From Melitaea cinxia (Eukaryota; Arthropoda; Insecta; Lepidoptera; Nymphalidae): a DNA stretch of 64,000 bases. The position numbers and the translations under genes were made by a program. The DNA lies in NCBI RefSeq assembly GCF_905220565.1, contig NC_059395.1, positions 15,541,289 through 15,605,288 of the forward strand. The letters run 5' to 3'. Shown one piece after another: positions 54,663 to 64,000 of this stretch (position 1 is the first letter of the stretch; each line of letters starts with the position of its first letter). Under the pieces are notes generated by a model. The model had not been told where the DNA came from. It was given only the letters and a program-made list of their open reading frames with translations, and made no database searches.

Positions 54663-57055
54663 TTTTTTTTTCTTCTACAACGTTTTTATGGAAGACTTCA
54701 ACGCTAAAGTAGGGGTACAAGACCGCGACGGATCGAAAATCGGATTACGCGGATTGGAGCACAGGAATCGCAAGGGGCAGATGCTAGTCAACTTCCTCGA
54801 AGCGGAGGGGCTCCTCTTGATGAATTCATTTTTCGAGAAGAAGCCCCAAAGGCTGTGGATATGGAAAAGCCCCGATACTGTGATGAGGAACGAGGTCGAT
54901 TTCATCATAGCAGATAAAAGGCATGTATTCAGAGATGTCTTAGTAGTTAATATGTTTAACACCGGCAGTGACCACCCACTATTGCGAGGCACTCTAAATA
55001 TATGCCTCCGAAAAGAGCGGGCCCGCTTGATGTAATCTACTCTCCGAACTACGCTGCCCGAAATACTATGTGGCTCCGAGTAGTTCCAACTGGAACTCCA
55101 AAACCGATTCGATTCGCTGGAAACTACTAGTAACGTGGACGAGATGACCGGCAACGTGGTGAAGACGGTGTGTACACTAGATCGCAGATATTTCCCACCG
55201 ACGAAGTCAACGAAGCAGTCCGAACTTTCTACCGAAACCTTGCATCTGATGCAGCAGAGGCGTGAGTTGCCCACTGCTCAAGTAGCTTCGCCAAAACAGA
55301 AGGCTCTCTCCAAAAGAATACGGAAACTTGTACGCCGAGACCTTCGCTGCTCAAATACGAGAGAGATTACTACTCTTTTTTGAGCAGAATAGGGGGTTAA
55401 AAGTTTTCCAAAGACCATTGGGGAGATGCTTTCTTGCGAAGCTTAAAACAGCGGATGGCAAAACCATTTGCTCTCACCCTTAGATCCGAGAAGAGGTCAA
55501 GAAATTTTATGGACAGCTGTACTCGTCGAGCGCAAGCAAACCTGAGACTTGAGACACTGAAGATCCACATGCACCATGGTTATGCCATTATTCAGAAGAC
55601 ATCCCGGACACTGAAGTAGATTAGATTAGTGCGGTGCTCGGGCAGCCTAAAAACGGGAAGGCCCCGGGGTATGACAGAGTTACGACTGAGCTCCTTAAAG
55701 CCGCAGGGTGACCTGCCCTAAAAGTCTTGGCGAGACTCTTTAACGCCATCATCCAGCGAGGTACCACACCTTAGACATGGTCCAGCAGTATGGTGGTGCT
55801 GTTCTTTAAGAGAGGTGACAAGTCTCTGTTATAAAATTTCAGACCGATCTTACTTCTGAGCCACGTCTATAAGCTGTTTTTTTCGAGGGTTGTTACAAAT
55901 CGTCTCGCCAGAAGACTTAACGAATTCCAACAATCAGAGTAGGCTGGGTTTCGAAATAGCTAAAGCACTGTAGACCACATCCATACTGTTCGGCATATAC
56001 AAAAGACAGAAGAATATAATCAGTCGCTGTGTATGGTATTTGTGGACTATGAGAAAGGCGTCGACTCGTGTTCGTTCGTGTCGAGACTTGGGCTGTCCTG
56101 GACTCTTGGCAGATATTTCATATCGACTGGCGATACATCGAGCTACTGAGATGTATGTACGATGCGGCGACGATGACCGTTCATATCCAAGACCAGAGAA
56201 CAAGACGAATTTTCCTCCGGCGTGGGGTAAGACCGGGAGATGCAATAACATCGAAACTGTTTACCACTGCGCTGGAGGATGTCTTTAAGATCTTCGATTG
56301 GAGGGAACGAGGCGTCAACGTCAACGGCGAATGCATCTCTCACCTTCGTTTCGCCGATGATATCGTCATCTTTGCGGAGACGTTGGATGAGCTAGGACAA
56401 ATACGGACCGGCCTAAACAAGGCCTTCCGACGAGTCGGCCTCGATATGAACTTGGCAAAACGAAAGCTATGTTTAACAACCAATTCATACCGAGACTGGT
56501 ATAAGTCGATGGTACCCTTCTCAAGTTGTTTAGGATTATGTTTACCTACCATACCATTGAAATAGGCCGCAACAACTACAATAAGGAGGCCGATAGGAGG
56601 ATTTAGTTGCTGCCTGTGTTAACATACGGAGCCGAGACGTAGTCACTGACGAAGACACTACCACGACACGACATGACCACAAGTTTCAAGTCGCTCAACG
56701 TGCAATGGAACGGGCTAATGCTTGAGGTTTCTCTCAAAGATACGATAAATAAGATTATACGCAAGAGAGTCAAATTATCCGACATAGCCCACGAAATTAG
56801 CAAGTTAAGTGGCAGTGGCTGGTTACCTGTGTCGCATGTCCGGTGGCCGTCGGAGCAGACGTATCCTGGAGTGGAGACCGCGTCTTGGCAAACGCAATGT
56901 GCGACGTCCTCCAGTCCGATGGACCGACGATCTACGTAATTTGTAATTACCAGTGTGGTCCTCAAATGAGGAAAATCGGGATGTCTGGCGCGAAGTTGGG
57001 GAGGCCCATGTCCAGCAGTGGACTGCAATAGGCTGAACTGACTGATTGACTGACC
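54663..57055 (+). pseudogene. 5'-truncated, dead RTE/BovB-like LINE
   Basis: Order of blocks on the + strand: the C-terminal part of an apurinic endonuclease (EDFNAKVG near 54690, GQMLVNFLEAEGLLLMNSFF, NEVDFIIADKR, TGSDHPLLRGTL to about 54996); then reverse-transcriptase motifs in several frames (GQPKNGKAPGYDRVTTELLK near 55640, NFRPILLLSHVYKL near 55840, VFVDYEK near 56040, RRGVRPGDAITSKLFTTALE, HLRFADDIVIF near 56340); then the C-terminal LTYGAET and IRKRVKLSDIAHEISKL. At least six stops or frameshifts break it. The 3' end has the 'gtccagcagtggactgcaat' tail and short TGAC/TGAT repeats (57035-57055). Full RTE elements encode about 1000 residues; most of the endonuclease N terminus is missing here. 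Confidence 0.88.
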
Positions 57056-57493
57056 CAAAGGATGCTTGACGGAATCATATTAACGAAACCTCCGCTGTCT
57101 GTGTATCTGTTAGGTAAATTAAGTTTAGGTAGATATTTTCTTTTAATTTCCTGAAATAGTTTTAATTCGTTCACTAAAATAAGTTACAATTTTTATTTGG
57201 TTTTAAAGTTTATTACGGAATCGATGTATTACGACAATTCTGGAGTATGTCGAATTCGGACTACGATGAATACGGAACAAACGATTTTAAATAGTTTATT
57301 TGGGGCTCTTTTTTATATTTTGACCCAGGGCCTTTGATTACCTAGAGACGCCACTGACTGTATCCGTCTAATTATAAGCAGTTTTCGAACGATTCCATTG
57401 CAAATACCATATACCTATATAAATAATTTATTTTAATACTAATTTGTTTATTTTTGCTAGACAAAGGGTTTTCCATTCACGACACTGTCGAAT
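57056..57493. other. intergenic spacer
   Basis: No gene or repeat recognised between the LINE tail and the mini-SINE. Confidence 0.5.
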
Positions 57494-57605
57494 ACAGTTA
57501 AACATTCATTTTTGAATATCATATCAAAAAATTGACCGTTCCAGCGAGAATCGAACCTGCATCTCCGACTGACCGTGTCGGTGCTCTAGCCAATTAACAG
57601 TTAAA
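57494..57605 (-). mobile_element. tRNA-derived mini-SINE, second copy, with 9-bp target-site duplication
   Basis: The element, about 57503-57596, lies between perfect repeats ACAGTTAAA (57494-57502 and 57597-57605). On the minus strand it reads TTGGCTAGAGCACCGACACG, a diverged box B (GCAGGTTCGATTCTCGCTGG), TTTTTT and the same palindromic tail as the copy at 7958-8056 (TTTTTGATATGATATTCAAA). It lacks the first bases of the other copy's head. It lies about 310 bp upstream of the eIF3i start codon. Confidence 0.8.
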
Positions 57606-57913
57606 TTATTTGCATATTTGCATTACATATACACCAATTTAAAGTTCTTACACAATGTTTGAAAGCGTTGCGCAGAAAGAAATGCAGAGACCCTCTGTGT
57701 TAGTAAATGGAAAGCAATCTTCGTAGACCTTAGTGTATTGTTTTTGGATGGACGCATTACATCTATCGACTATCTGTGGTTGATATGATTGTGTCGAAAG
57801 TGCTGACATATGTCATTATTTGCTGTGTTCTTTCATGAATCAAAAACGGCATCGCCACATGCCACAGTTCATTTTATCTTGATATTTCAAAAATTACATA
57901 GAATCAACAGAAA
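57606..57913 (+). promoter_or_regulatory. eIF3i: eIF3i promoter and 5' UTR region
   Basis: The short space between the mini-SINE and the eIF3i ATG must hold the promoter if the first exon is assigned correctly. No TATA box is clear. A pyrimidine-rich 'gttctttcatg' at about 57828-57838 resembles the TCT/TOP-type initiator of translation-machinery genes, but this is a weak indication. Confidence 0.35.
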
Positions 57914-57916
57914 ATG
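57914..57916 (+). CDS. eIF3i: eIF3i coding exon 1 (start codon only)
   Basis: 'cagaaaATG' is followed immediately by donor GTGACT, and the acceptor of exon 2 begins with AAA CCT CTT ATG. Joining gives MKPLMLQGHE, the usual insect eIF3i N terminus. The intron is 111 bp. Without this exon the only start would be the internal Met5. Confidence 0.75.
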
Positions 57917-60900
57917 GTGACTATTTTTTTGCTTATTATTAACGAATATTGATTTTTTTTTTAAATTACCAGTCATATATTCAAAACGCAATGGAAAAAT
58001 ACTACTCAATATATTTGTGTTTTGCAGAAACCTCTTATGTTGCAAGGGCACGAACGTGCTATCACCCAAATTAAATACAATCGCGAAGGAGATTTATTAT
58101 TCTCCGCAGCAAAAGACTCTAAGCCAAATGTGTGGTGGTCGCTGAATGGGGAACGCCTTGGTACCTTTAATGGACATGGTGGTGTAGTTTGGTGTTTGGA
58201 TGTCGATTGGCAGTCAATTCACCTTATCACCGGTGGTGGTGACAGTTCATGCAGGTAAAATATTCCTTATAAAAGTCTCACCAGTTTTACCTAATGTAAA
58301 TGTTAGAAAGGTAATTTACAAGGAAAAAATAATCTCAATCAACTGAAGATCTACATTTCATAAGATTCGTTTGTAACTTCATTTTTAAATATTTCTAGGT
58401 TGTGGGATCTCGAGACTGGTAAAAACATAGCAACAATTAAATCAAATTCTTCTGTGAGAACCTGTAATTTCAGCTTTAGTGCTAATCAGGCCGCCTACAC
58501 CACTGATAAGGCTATGGGTCATCTCTGTGAAGTAAGACAATTCTCATTAATTTTTTAAAGACTTTAAATTTAATTTTAACCTTATATTAACATAATAGCC
58601 ATATCATCTTATATGAATACTGAGTCGAGGCAATGCAATGGATCCGTTTTATTATATATATTATTATAACCCGTATATTAGTTATAACATAGGTATGTAT
58701 GTGTATAGCTGAAATGTTATATACTATAACATTTCAGCTGTTAAATTTACTCTCTTTATCGTAACTACTTTTCTGTTAGAGTAAAATGTGTGTAGAAACC
58801 GACTATCATGTTTTAAGACTTGTCTGCTTACTTGACTGACTGTGGGGGCTACAATTCATTTCCTTCAGAGATGATATGTTAAGGCTATTGAGTTACAAAA
58901 TGAATTACAAATATTTTGTTTACAAAAATTTTTTTTAGGTATTCATAATTGATACAAGAACTGTCGATGACTCACTTTCAACTCAAGATCCAATTTTGAA
59001 GTGGGAAATTACCGACTCGAAGGTCACATCAATGTTATGGGGATGCGGAGATGAGACTATCATTACAGGTCATGAAGCTGGTGATCTTATCCAGTGGGAC
59101 TTAAGAGTAAGTCATATGCTGTATTCTAATTTTTATTTTTTATATATTGTTTGTTATACACCAAACTAAATAATTTAATAAAAATTTATGAAGTTAAAAA
59201 AATGCAGAATTACGCATCCTTACCAATCGTTAGAGATTTCTTCCAGGCAACCTTAAGATTATAATTGAAAGGTTTTTGTATAGTAATTTTAAAGAACTGA
59301 TACACAAAATAGTCTTAAGTTCTATTTTTGTGTGGACTTTTTTATAGATTTTTTTTTTTAAATATAGACAAGCAAATATTCAAGTAAGTTCTTTACTATA
59401 AGATTTGCTAGTATTTTCAAGCTCAAAGTCAGACTAAGAAATAGCCTAGAACCTAACGTTTTAGTTTTTTTTATTGGTGTTATAAAAATTTATATAGGTA
59501 TAAAAATACACCATTTTCTTTAACAGCTACTCAATTGACATCCTAAATGGTTGTTGATTCAACAAACACATTAGTATCATGTAGAAAATTACCAAACTGC
59601 ATGTTTTATTTTATTCAATGGATGATTTAGCCTGTAACATCCCATTGCTAGGCTAAGGCCTCTTTCTCCATGTAAGAGAAGGATCCACCACACTGCGGTT
59701 TGGTGGACAATTTTTTTATTGGAACGAAGTTCCTTACGGCAGGCTTGACATTTGGCTGGGCGAGCGAACTGAAAAAAATGCGATACTAAAACCGTAAGAA
59801 AAATATATAAAGGAAGTGACGTAATATCAGTCGTTTGTAAAACTAAAATATTACTAGTAAACAAAAAATAAACAAAAATAAATAAAGACACACGGTTTTT
59901 TTATTTCACTTAATACTTTGAATTATTATTATTATTTTGTTTGATTTATTTTATTTTACGGTATTTGTTATTTTCTAAAATACTAAATTTCCTAAATACT
60001 TTTATGTGCTTAATTAAAAACCAATCAACAAAATTAAAAAGAAAAACACGAATCAGAAAATATGTATAAAATTCAACATTTTTTTTTTCAAATTGTGTTG
60101 CTTCTATACTATCCGAAGGAACTTCGTTCCTACCTGGTGTCCCATGACACCACATATTTTTTTATTTCTTAGTAATACAATAAATCATGACTATTTTAGT
60201 TTAGATAGGCTTTTAAATTTTGAAGATTTAAAAACATGTTTTTAACTTAAAATTATATTAATATTTTAGTGACATATCCACACCTTCAAAGAATATTTTG
60301 TTAAGTTAATTAATCATAGGTATACAGGAAATCTTCTAAAGAAAAAAAATGGTAATAACTTCTACATAAAGCAATTTTATTGGAATTTACAAGTTTAGTA
60401 TTAGTAGAAACGTTTAAAATGTCTATATGATTTATATTTGAAAATAGATAATTGTGTTTGCAAACGAAAAAAAACCGACTTCCATTACATCGAAGAGTAA
60501 TACAACATAGATCGACGAAAAAATAGTCAAGTAACTACGCGTTATCAAAAATTACCCAAAAAGTAGTTAACAGATCTCGATAAAATTTATATGTGACCAC
60601 ATGATAAACATCAGCTTTCGATTGAATTAAAAATATATATTGCAGATTTTCGAAAGTTTCCCTCGATTTCTCTGGGATCCCATCATCAGATCCTGGTACC
60701 AAACTAGGGATATCCCCCTTTCCAACAAAAAAAGCATTATCAAAACCGGTACATCCAGTAGAAAGTTATGCGGTATATTACAACGTAGGTCGACGAAAAA
60801 GCGTCAAGTAAAAACGCATTATTAGATATAACTCGAAAAGTAGTTGTTAGATCTCAAATAAATTTAAATGGGACCAATTGACACACACCACCTTTCGATT

Positions 60901-61700
60901 AAAAATAATAATTGTCGAAATCGGTCTACCCGGTCAAAAGTTCTGATGAAACATACATAAAAAAAAGAAAAAAAATACAGTCGAATTGAGAACCTCCTCC
61001 TTTTTTGGAAGTCGGTTAAAAATCTTTATGTACTTTTAAATAAACACAATAACTTTATGTACTTTTACATAAGAAACTTTACAGACCAAAATTTCAAGTG
61101 ATTTGTTAATAATTAGTATAATACCCATAGAGAAAATAGCTGTAGCATTATTTGCTCGTTTTTTAATTTTGAAAAAATTTTGTTCAACTTTACCCGTTTT
61201 GCAGTGATAATTTTTTTTCTATTTAATAATACTTTTTACAGACTGGCAAGAAAATTCACTCCGTAAAAGAACATACACACCAAATCAATGACATGCAACT
61301 TTCTCGTGATGGCACCATGTTTATTACTGCATCAAAAGATCAGACCGCAAAGCTTTTTGATACAAACTCCTTGGAACTCCTTAAAGAATACAAAACTGAG
61401 CGTCCGGTCAACTCAGCTGCTCTCAGCCCTATTCTGGATCATGTTGTACTTGGTGGTGGTCAAGATGCCATGGAAGTAACTACCACATCAACCAGGCAGG
61501 GCAAATTCGACGCTCGTTTCTTCCATTTAGTTTTTGAAGAAGAATTTGGACGTGTCAAAGGACATTTCGGACCGATCAACAGTTTAGCATTCCATCCCGA
61601 CGGTAAGAGTTATGCATCTGGAGGTGAAGACGGTTATGTACGCGTACAGAGTTTTGATCAGTCTTACTTCGATTATACCTTCGACTACAATAGAGATTAA
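57914..61700 (+). CDS. eIF3i: translation initiation factor eIF3 subunit i (TRIP-1), five coding exons
   Basis: Spliced CDS: 57914-57916, 58028-58254, 58399-58531, 58939-59106, 61242-61700 (990 nt, 329 residues; family length is about 325-330). The protein is built of WD40 repeats forming a beta-propeller: MKPLMLQGHERAITQIKYNR, GTFNGHGGVVWCLDVDW, GGGDSSCRLWDLETG, TGHEAGDLIQWDLRTG, EHTHQINDMQLSRDGTMFIT, SKDQTAKLFD and finally GHFGPINSLAFHPDGKSYAS, ending YFDYTFDYNRD, all typical of eIF3i. As part of the cytoplasmic eIF3 complex it binds eIF3g and eIF3b and supports 40S recruitment and scanning. All introns are GT..AG and frames join. The largest intron (59107-61241) is filled by three repeats. 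Poly(A) signals follow at 61821-61832. Confidence 0.96.
58028..58254 (+). CDS. eIF3i: eIF3i coding exon 2
   Basis: The acceptor is 'tgtgttttgcag' and the donor is GTAAAA. Residues 2-76 plus two bases of Arg77: the first WD40 repeat and most of the second (SAAKDSKPNVWWSLNGERLG, SIHLITGGGDSSC). Confidence 0.95.
58399..58531 (+). CDS. eIF3i: eIF3i coding exon 3
   Basis: The acceptor is 'aatatttctag' and the donor is GTAAGA. It completes Arg77 and encodes LWDLETGKNIATIKSNSSVR to KAMGHLCE (residues 78-121). Confidence 0.95.
58939..59106 (+). CDS. eIF3i: eIF3i coding exon 4
   Basis: The acceptor is a T-run ending 'ttttttag' and the donor is GTAAGT. It encodes VFIIDTRTVDDSLSTQDPIL to GDLIQWDLR (residues 122-177). 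Confidence 0.95.
59620..59705 (-). mobile_element. SINE tail fragment in eIF3i intron 4
   Basis: 'agcctgtaacatcccattgc', 'taggctaaggcctctttctc' and 'catgtaagagaaggatcca' match the tail region of the SINEs at 18640 and 34133. It is cut off at about 59705, where the next element begins. Confidence 0.6.
59712..60150. mobile_element. ~430-bp inverted-repeat (MITE-like) element in eIF3i intron 4
   Basis: Near the left end GGAACGAAGTTCCTTACGG (about 59719-59737) is mirrored near the right end by CCGAAGGAACTTCGTTCC (about 60114-60131), an 18-base inverted repeat with one missing base. Each copy of the inner GGAACGAAGTTCC can itself fold (GGAAC/GTTCC). The interior is AT-rich without a transposase. 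T-runs flank both ends, so the exact borders and any duplication are unclear. Confidence 0.55.
60447..61021 (+). repeat. repeat family A, long copy in eIF3i intron 4
   Basis: 'ttgtgtttgcaaacgaaaaa' to 'cctcctccttttttggaagt'. It contains the segment 'cgacgaaaaa.agtcaagtaa' twice (about 60511 and 60790), so this copy has an internal duplication of roughly 280 bp compared with 25205-25613. Confidence 0.7.
61242..61700 (+). CDS. eIF3i: eIF3i coding exon 5 and stop
   Basis: The acceptor is 'aatactttttacag'. It encodes TGKKIHSVKEHTHQINDMQL through GGGQDAMEVTTTSTRQGKFD to DYNRD and the stop at 61698-61700 (residues 178-329). The overlapping frame at 61288-61479 is a shadow. Confidence 0.95.
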   Translation, partial: TGKKIHSVKEHTHQINDMQLSRDGTMFITASKDQTAKLFDTNSLELLKEYKTERPVNSAALSPILDHVVLGGGQDAMEVTTTSTRQGKFDARFFHLVFEEEFGRVKGHFGPINSLAFHPDGKSYASGGEDGYVRVQSFDQSYFDYTFDYNRD

Positions 61701-61820
61701 ACTTTAAATAGACTCAATTTATTAACTGAAAACTGTTTGTCGATTTTTACTGGAAAGTATTGCAAATAAAATAACAAATTTGTTTACTAGATCAACGCAT
61801 TCTCATACAATTTCTCATAA

Positions 61821-61832
61821 AATAAAAATAAA
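61821..61832 (+). terminator. eIF3i: eIF3i poly(A) signals
   Basis: AATAAA at 61821-61826 and 61827-61832, about 120-130 bases after the stop, followed by 'caagtgttttttttttattg'. Another AATAAA near 61766 may also be used. Confidence 0.65.
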
Positions 61833-61844
61833 GTATTTTATCAA

Positions 61845-62410
61845 GTGTTTTTTTTTTATTGTCTAAACAATATTAAATCATTAAAAATACTTTTAATACA
61901 GCCTTAAAACATGCTCACTCATTAATACAATACTCAATTAAAACTAGATGTCTTTGCAAGTTAACTCCCTCCTATTAAGTTTTGATACTTTACAAAATGG
62001 TTTAACAAACAAATTAATACTGTATTTGTTTTTAAAAAAGATTATTTACTATGTCTTTTAACTGTGATTAGTATATCTTAAGATACATGTTACGGGAACA
62101 AACATAAAATTTGCTTTTCTAGAAAATATGCCATCATCATTAAAATCAAATAACTATCTAAATGAAATAAATTCAAAAACGTACTACATACTTACTTTTT
62201 TTACTTGTTTTGTTACGTGACCACGTATTTGTGAGGAAAAATAAAGAAACATTTTTACTACATTATATTGTAATGAATTTTTTTTACCACGCTTTTATTG
62301 GCTTGGGTTGTATGTATGGGTTTTGCGATTTCTTTTTTACGAAACTGGACCGGTCGCAGTTATATCGATATAACGCGATGTGATTCGAAAATATGATATA
62401 GTTATTATAC
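61845..62410. other. spacer downstream of eIF3i
   Basis: AT-rich with no recognisable gene or repeat. It ends where the inverted composite element begins. Confidence 0.45.
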
Positions 62411-63889
62411 TTTTTAAACGGTTTTATTTAGCTCACCCCGTTTGTTTTATTTTTTATTCTTGGGTCAAATTTAGTAATTCAAATTTCACCCTCTTCCTGT
62501 CAACCGATTAATCTGAAATTTTGTATACACTTTGGATTTTGGTGACAATACAATTATGTTTATTCATTATCATTATAAATTCAAGATGGCCGCCGCTACA
62601 AAATGGCGGATAATTTATGTTTTATTAATCCCATCAATATGGGTATCAAATGAAAGGGCTCAACAAGCAGAATACAATATACTATAAAAAATTGAAATCC
62701 AAGATGGCGGCCGCTACAAAATGGCGGATAACGTAGGTTTTATCGATCCCATTAATATGGGTATCAAATGAAAGTGCTCAACCAGTATAATCAATGTACT
62801 ATATAAAATTAAAATCCAAGATGGCGGCCTCTACAAAATGGCGGATAACTTAGGTTTTATCAATCCCATCAACATGGGTATCAAATGAAAGGTCTCAACA
62901 AGTAGAATACAATTTACTATGCAAAATTGAAATCTAAGCTGGCCGCCGCTACCAAATGTCTGATAACAATTTTTTATCAATCCCACCAATATGGGTATCA
63001 AATAAAAGGGCTTGACAAGAAGAATACAGTGCACTATACAACCTCAATATTTAAGATGGGCCTTGCAATAATGAAGCACTAAATGAATTAAACAGAATGC
63101 GAAATAAAAACTAAAAACTAGAAAATAAAAATAGGTAAAAAAACTTTTTAAGTTAAACGGTTTTATGTTAAACATACATTGCAATGTTTAAGATAAATGT
63201 ACTAAAAACCAAAAAATAATAAAATAGATACAGTCGTGGGAATTATAAACATATGCATAGACTAGACTAAAATAAAACCGTGGGGCACGTCAATTGTCTA
63301 CAAATTATCGACTTAATGTGCGATAGAAGAATCGTTTAATTCGTCGTTAAAATAGGCAGTTGGCCCGCAGACGGTGAGGAAATTACTTACTATTTTCTTG
63401 CTCATGGAAATTCCAATAGTTATACACTCCATGTAAATAAAAGAGATGTTTCAACTAGTTTATCGTTGGACATTCACACTGCTGGCTGGCGAGGAATCGT
63501 TTCACTGCTCGTAGTTTGTCTTTAATCGACAAAACATATGATAAAAGTACTACTCGCTCACCACTATGAAACCCTAAAACTCGCTTATAATCGAGCTTGC
63601 TAGCTTGTTTCCACATTCTAGCCCTACTTATCACACGTCCATCTTTGTCGGTTGAACAACTGCCTAATTATAGTGTAACATTACAAAACAAACATTTTAA
63701 TCAACGATTGTAGACAATTGACGTGCCCCACGGTTTTATTTTAGTTTAGTCTATGCATATGTTTATAATTCCCACGACTGTATCTATTTTATTATTTTTT
63801 GGTTTTTAGTACATTTATCTTAAACATTGCAATGTATGTTTAACATAAAACCGTTTAACTTAAAAAGTTTTTTTACCTATTTTTATTTT
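62411..63889 (-). mobile_element. composite foldback/satellite element, copy 2 (four units), inverted
   Basis: The reverse complement of 31290-32885 over the whole length. It starts TTTTTAAACGGTTTTAT at 62411; 'gtatcaaat' marks units at 62643, 62761, 62878 and 62995; the foldback arms lie at about 63127-63305 and 63710-63889. It is about 117 bp shorter than copy 1, which equals one tandem unit. The stretches I compared differ by single bases only (for example in the core, 'catctttgtcgg' against 'catcgttgtcgg'). The ORF at 62831-63034 gives exactly the same 67 residues as 32141-32344. Confidence 0.9.
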
Positions 63890-64000
63890 TATGTTCGTTG
63901 GGTCTCATGAAGTGTTGTAGGTGGCACATCATTAATGATGATTTTAACATCTACCGATAATATTTTTATATTATTTATCAGGAGAAAAGCCAAACAAAAT
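63890..64000. other. window end, nothing recognised
   Basis: 111 bases of AT-rich DNA after the element; no feature visible. Confidence 0.5.

Noticed and set aside
54675..55274. 199-codon minus ORF
   Set aside because: Antisense to the endonuclease and linker region of the dead LINE, whose plus-strand reading has clear family motifs.

Overview
This is eukaryotic DNA from an insect, almost certainly a lepidopteran. It is very AT-rich, with GC-rich islands only near exons and promoters. Genes are split by introns with GT..AG borders. The intergenic and intronic DNA is crowded with repeat types common in moths and butterflies: LINE 3' tails with the 'cccagcagtggga'-type signature, tRNA-derived SINEs, mariner and foldback/MITE elements.

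Two protein-coding genes can be read, both on the + strand. (1) HR4 (GRF, the insect NR6A/GCNF-type orphan nuclear receptor of the ecdysone cascade) runs from a GC-rich leader at about 21.0-21.56 kb to a stop at 48375. I assembled eight coding exons: 21549-21564, 33950-34054, 39345-40445, 40560-40777, 40864-41259, 42494-42686, 47968-48083 and 48295-48375. They join in frame to 2226 nt, or 741 residues. (2) eIF3i (TRIP-1), the WD40 subunit of translation initiation factor 3, runs from 57914 to 61700 in five exons: 57914-57916, 58028-58254, 58399-58531, 58939-59106 and 61242-61700. They total 990 nt, or 329 residues. The first coding exon contributes only the ATG.

Layout. 1-20.7 kb has no gene. 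It holds a 1.9-kb element with six ~280-bp tandem units (2851-4722), a broken mariner transposase (4785-5656, minus), a 99-bp tRNA-derived mini-SINE with a perfect 12-bp target-site duplication (7946-8068), a ~0.9-kb inverted-repeat element with a 72-bp internal minisatellite (12657-13544), LINE and SINE fragments, and a near-consensus ecdysone-response palindrome (16482-16494). 20.7-21.56 kb is the HR4 promoter and leader, with stacked upstream ORFs, the last of which overlaps the HR4 start codon. 21.6-48.4 kb is HR4; its introns carry repeats, a second GC-rich promoter-like block (37.6-39.2 kb) and a GC island with receptor half-sites and a CRE just before exon 7. 48.4-53.6 kb is probably a long HR4 3' UTR plus spacer. 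54.1-57.1 kb is a dead RTE/BovB-like LINE. 57.5-61.8 kb holds a second mini-SINE and eIF3i. At 62.4-63.9 kb lies an inverted, almost identical copy of the composite foldback element at 31.3-32.9 kb.

The most unusual structures are the pair of ~1.5-kb foldback/satellite elements in inverted orientation 30 kb apart (with tandem YY1/Pho-like motifs and a one-unit difference), the mini-SINE family with short palindromic tails, and the uORF arrangement in the HR4 leader. Nothing can be said about expression or copy number elsewhere in the genome from this window alone.
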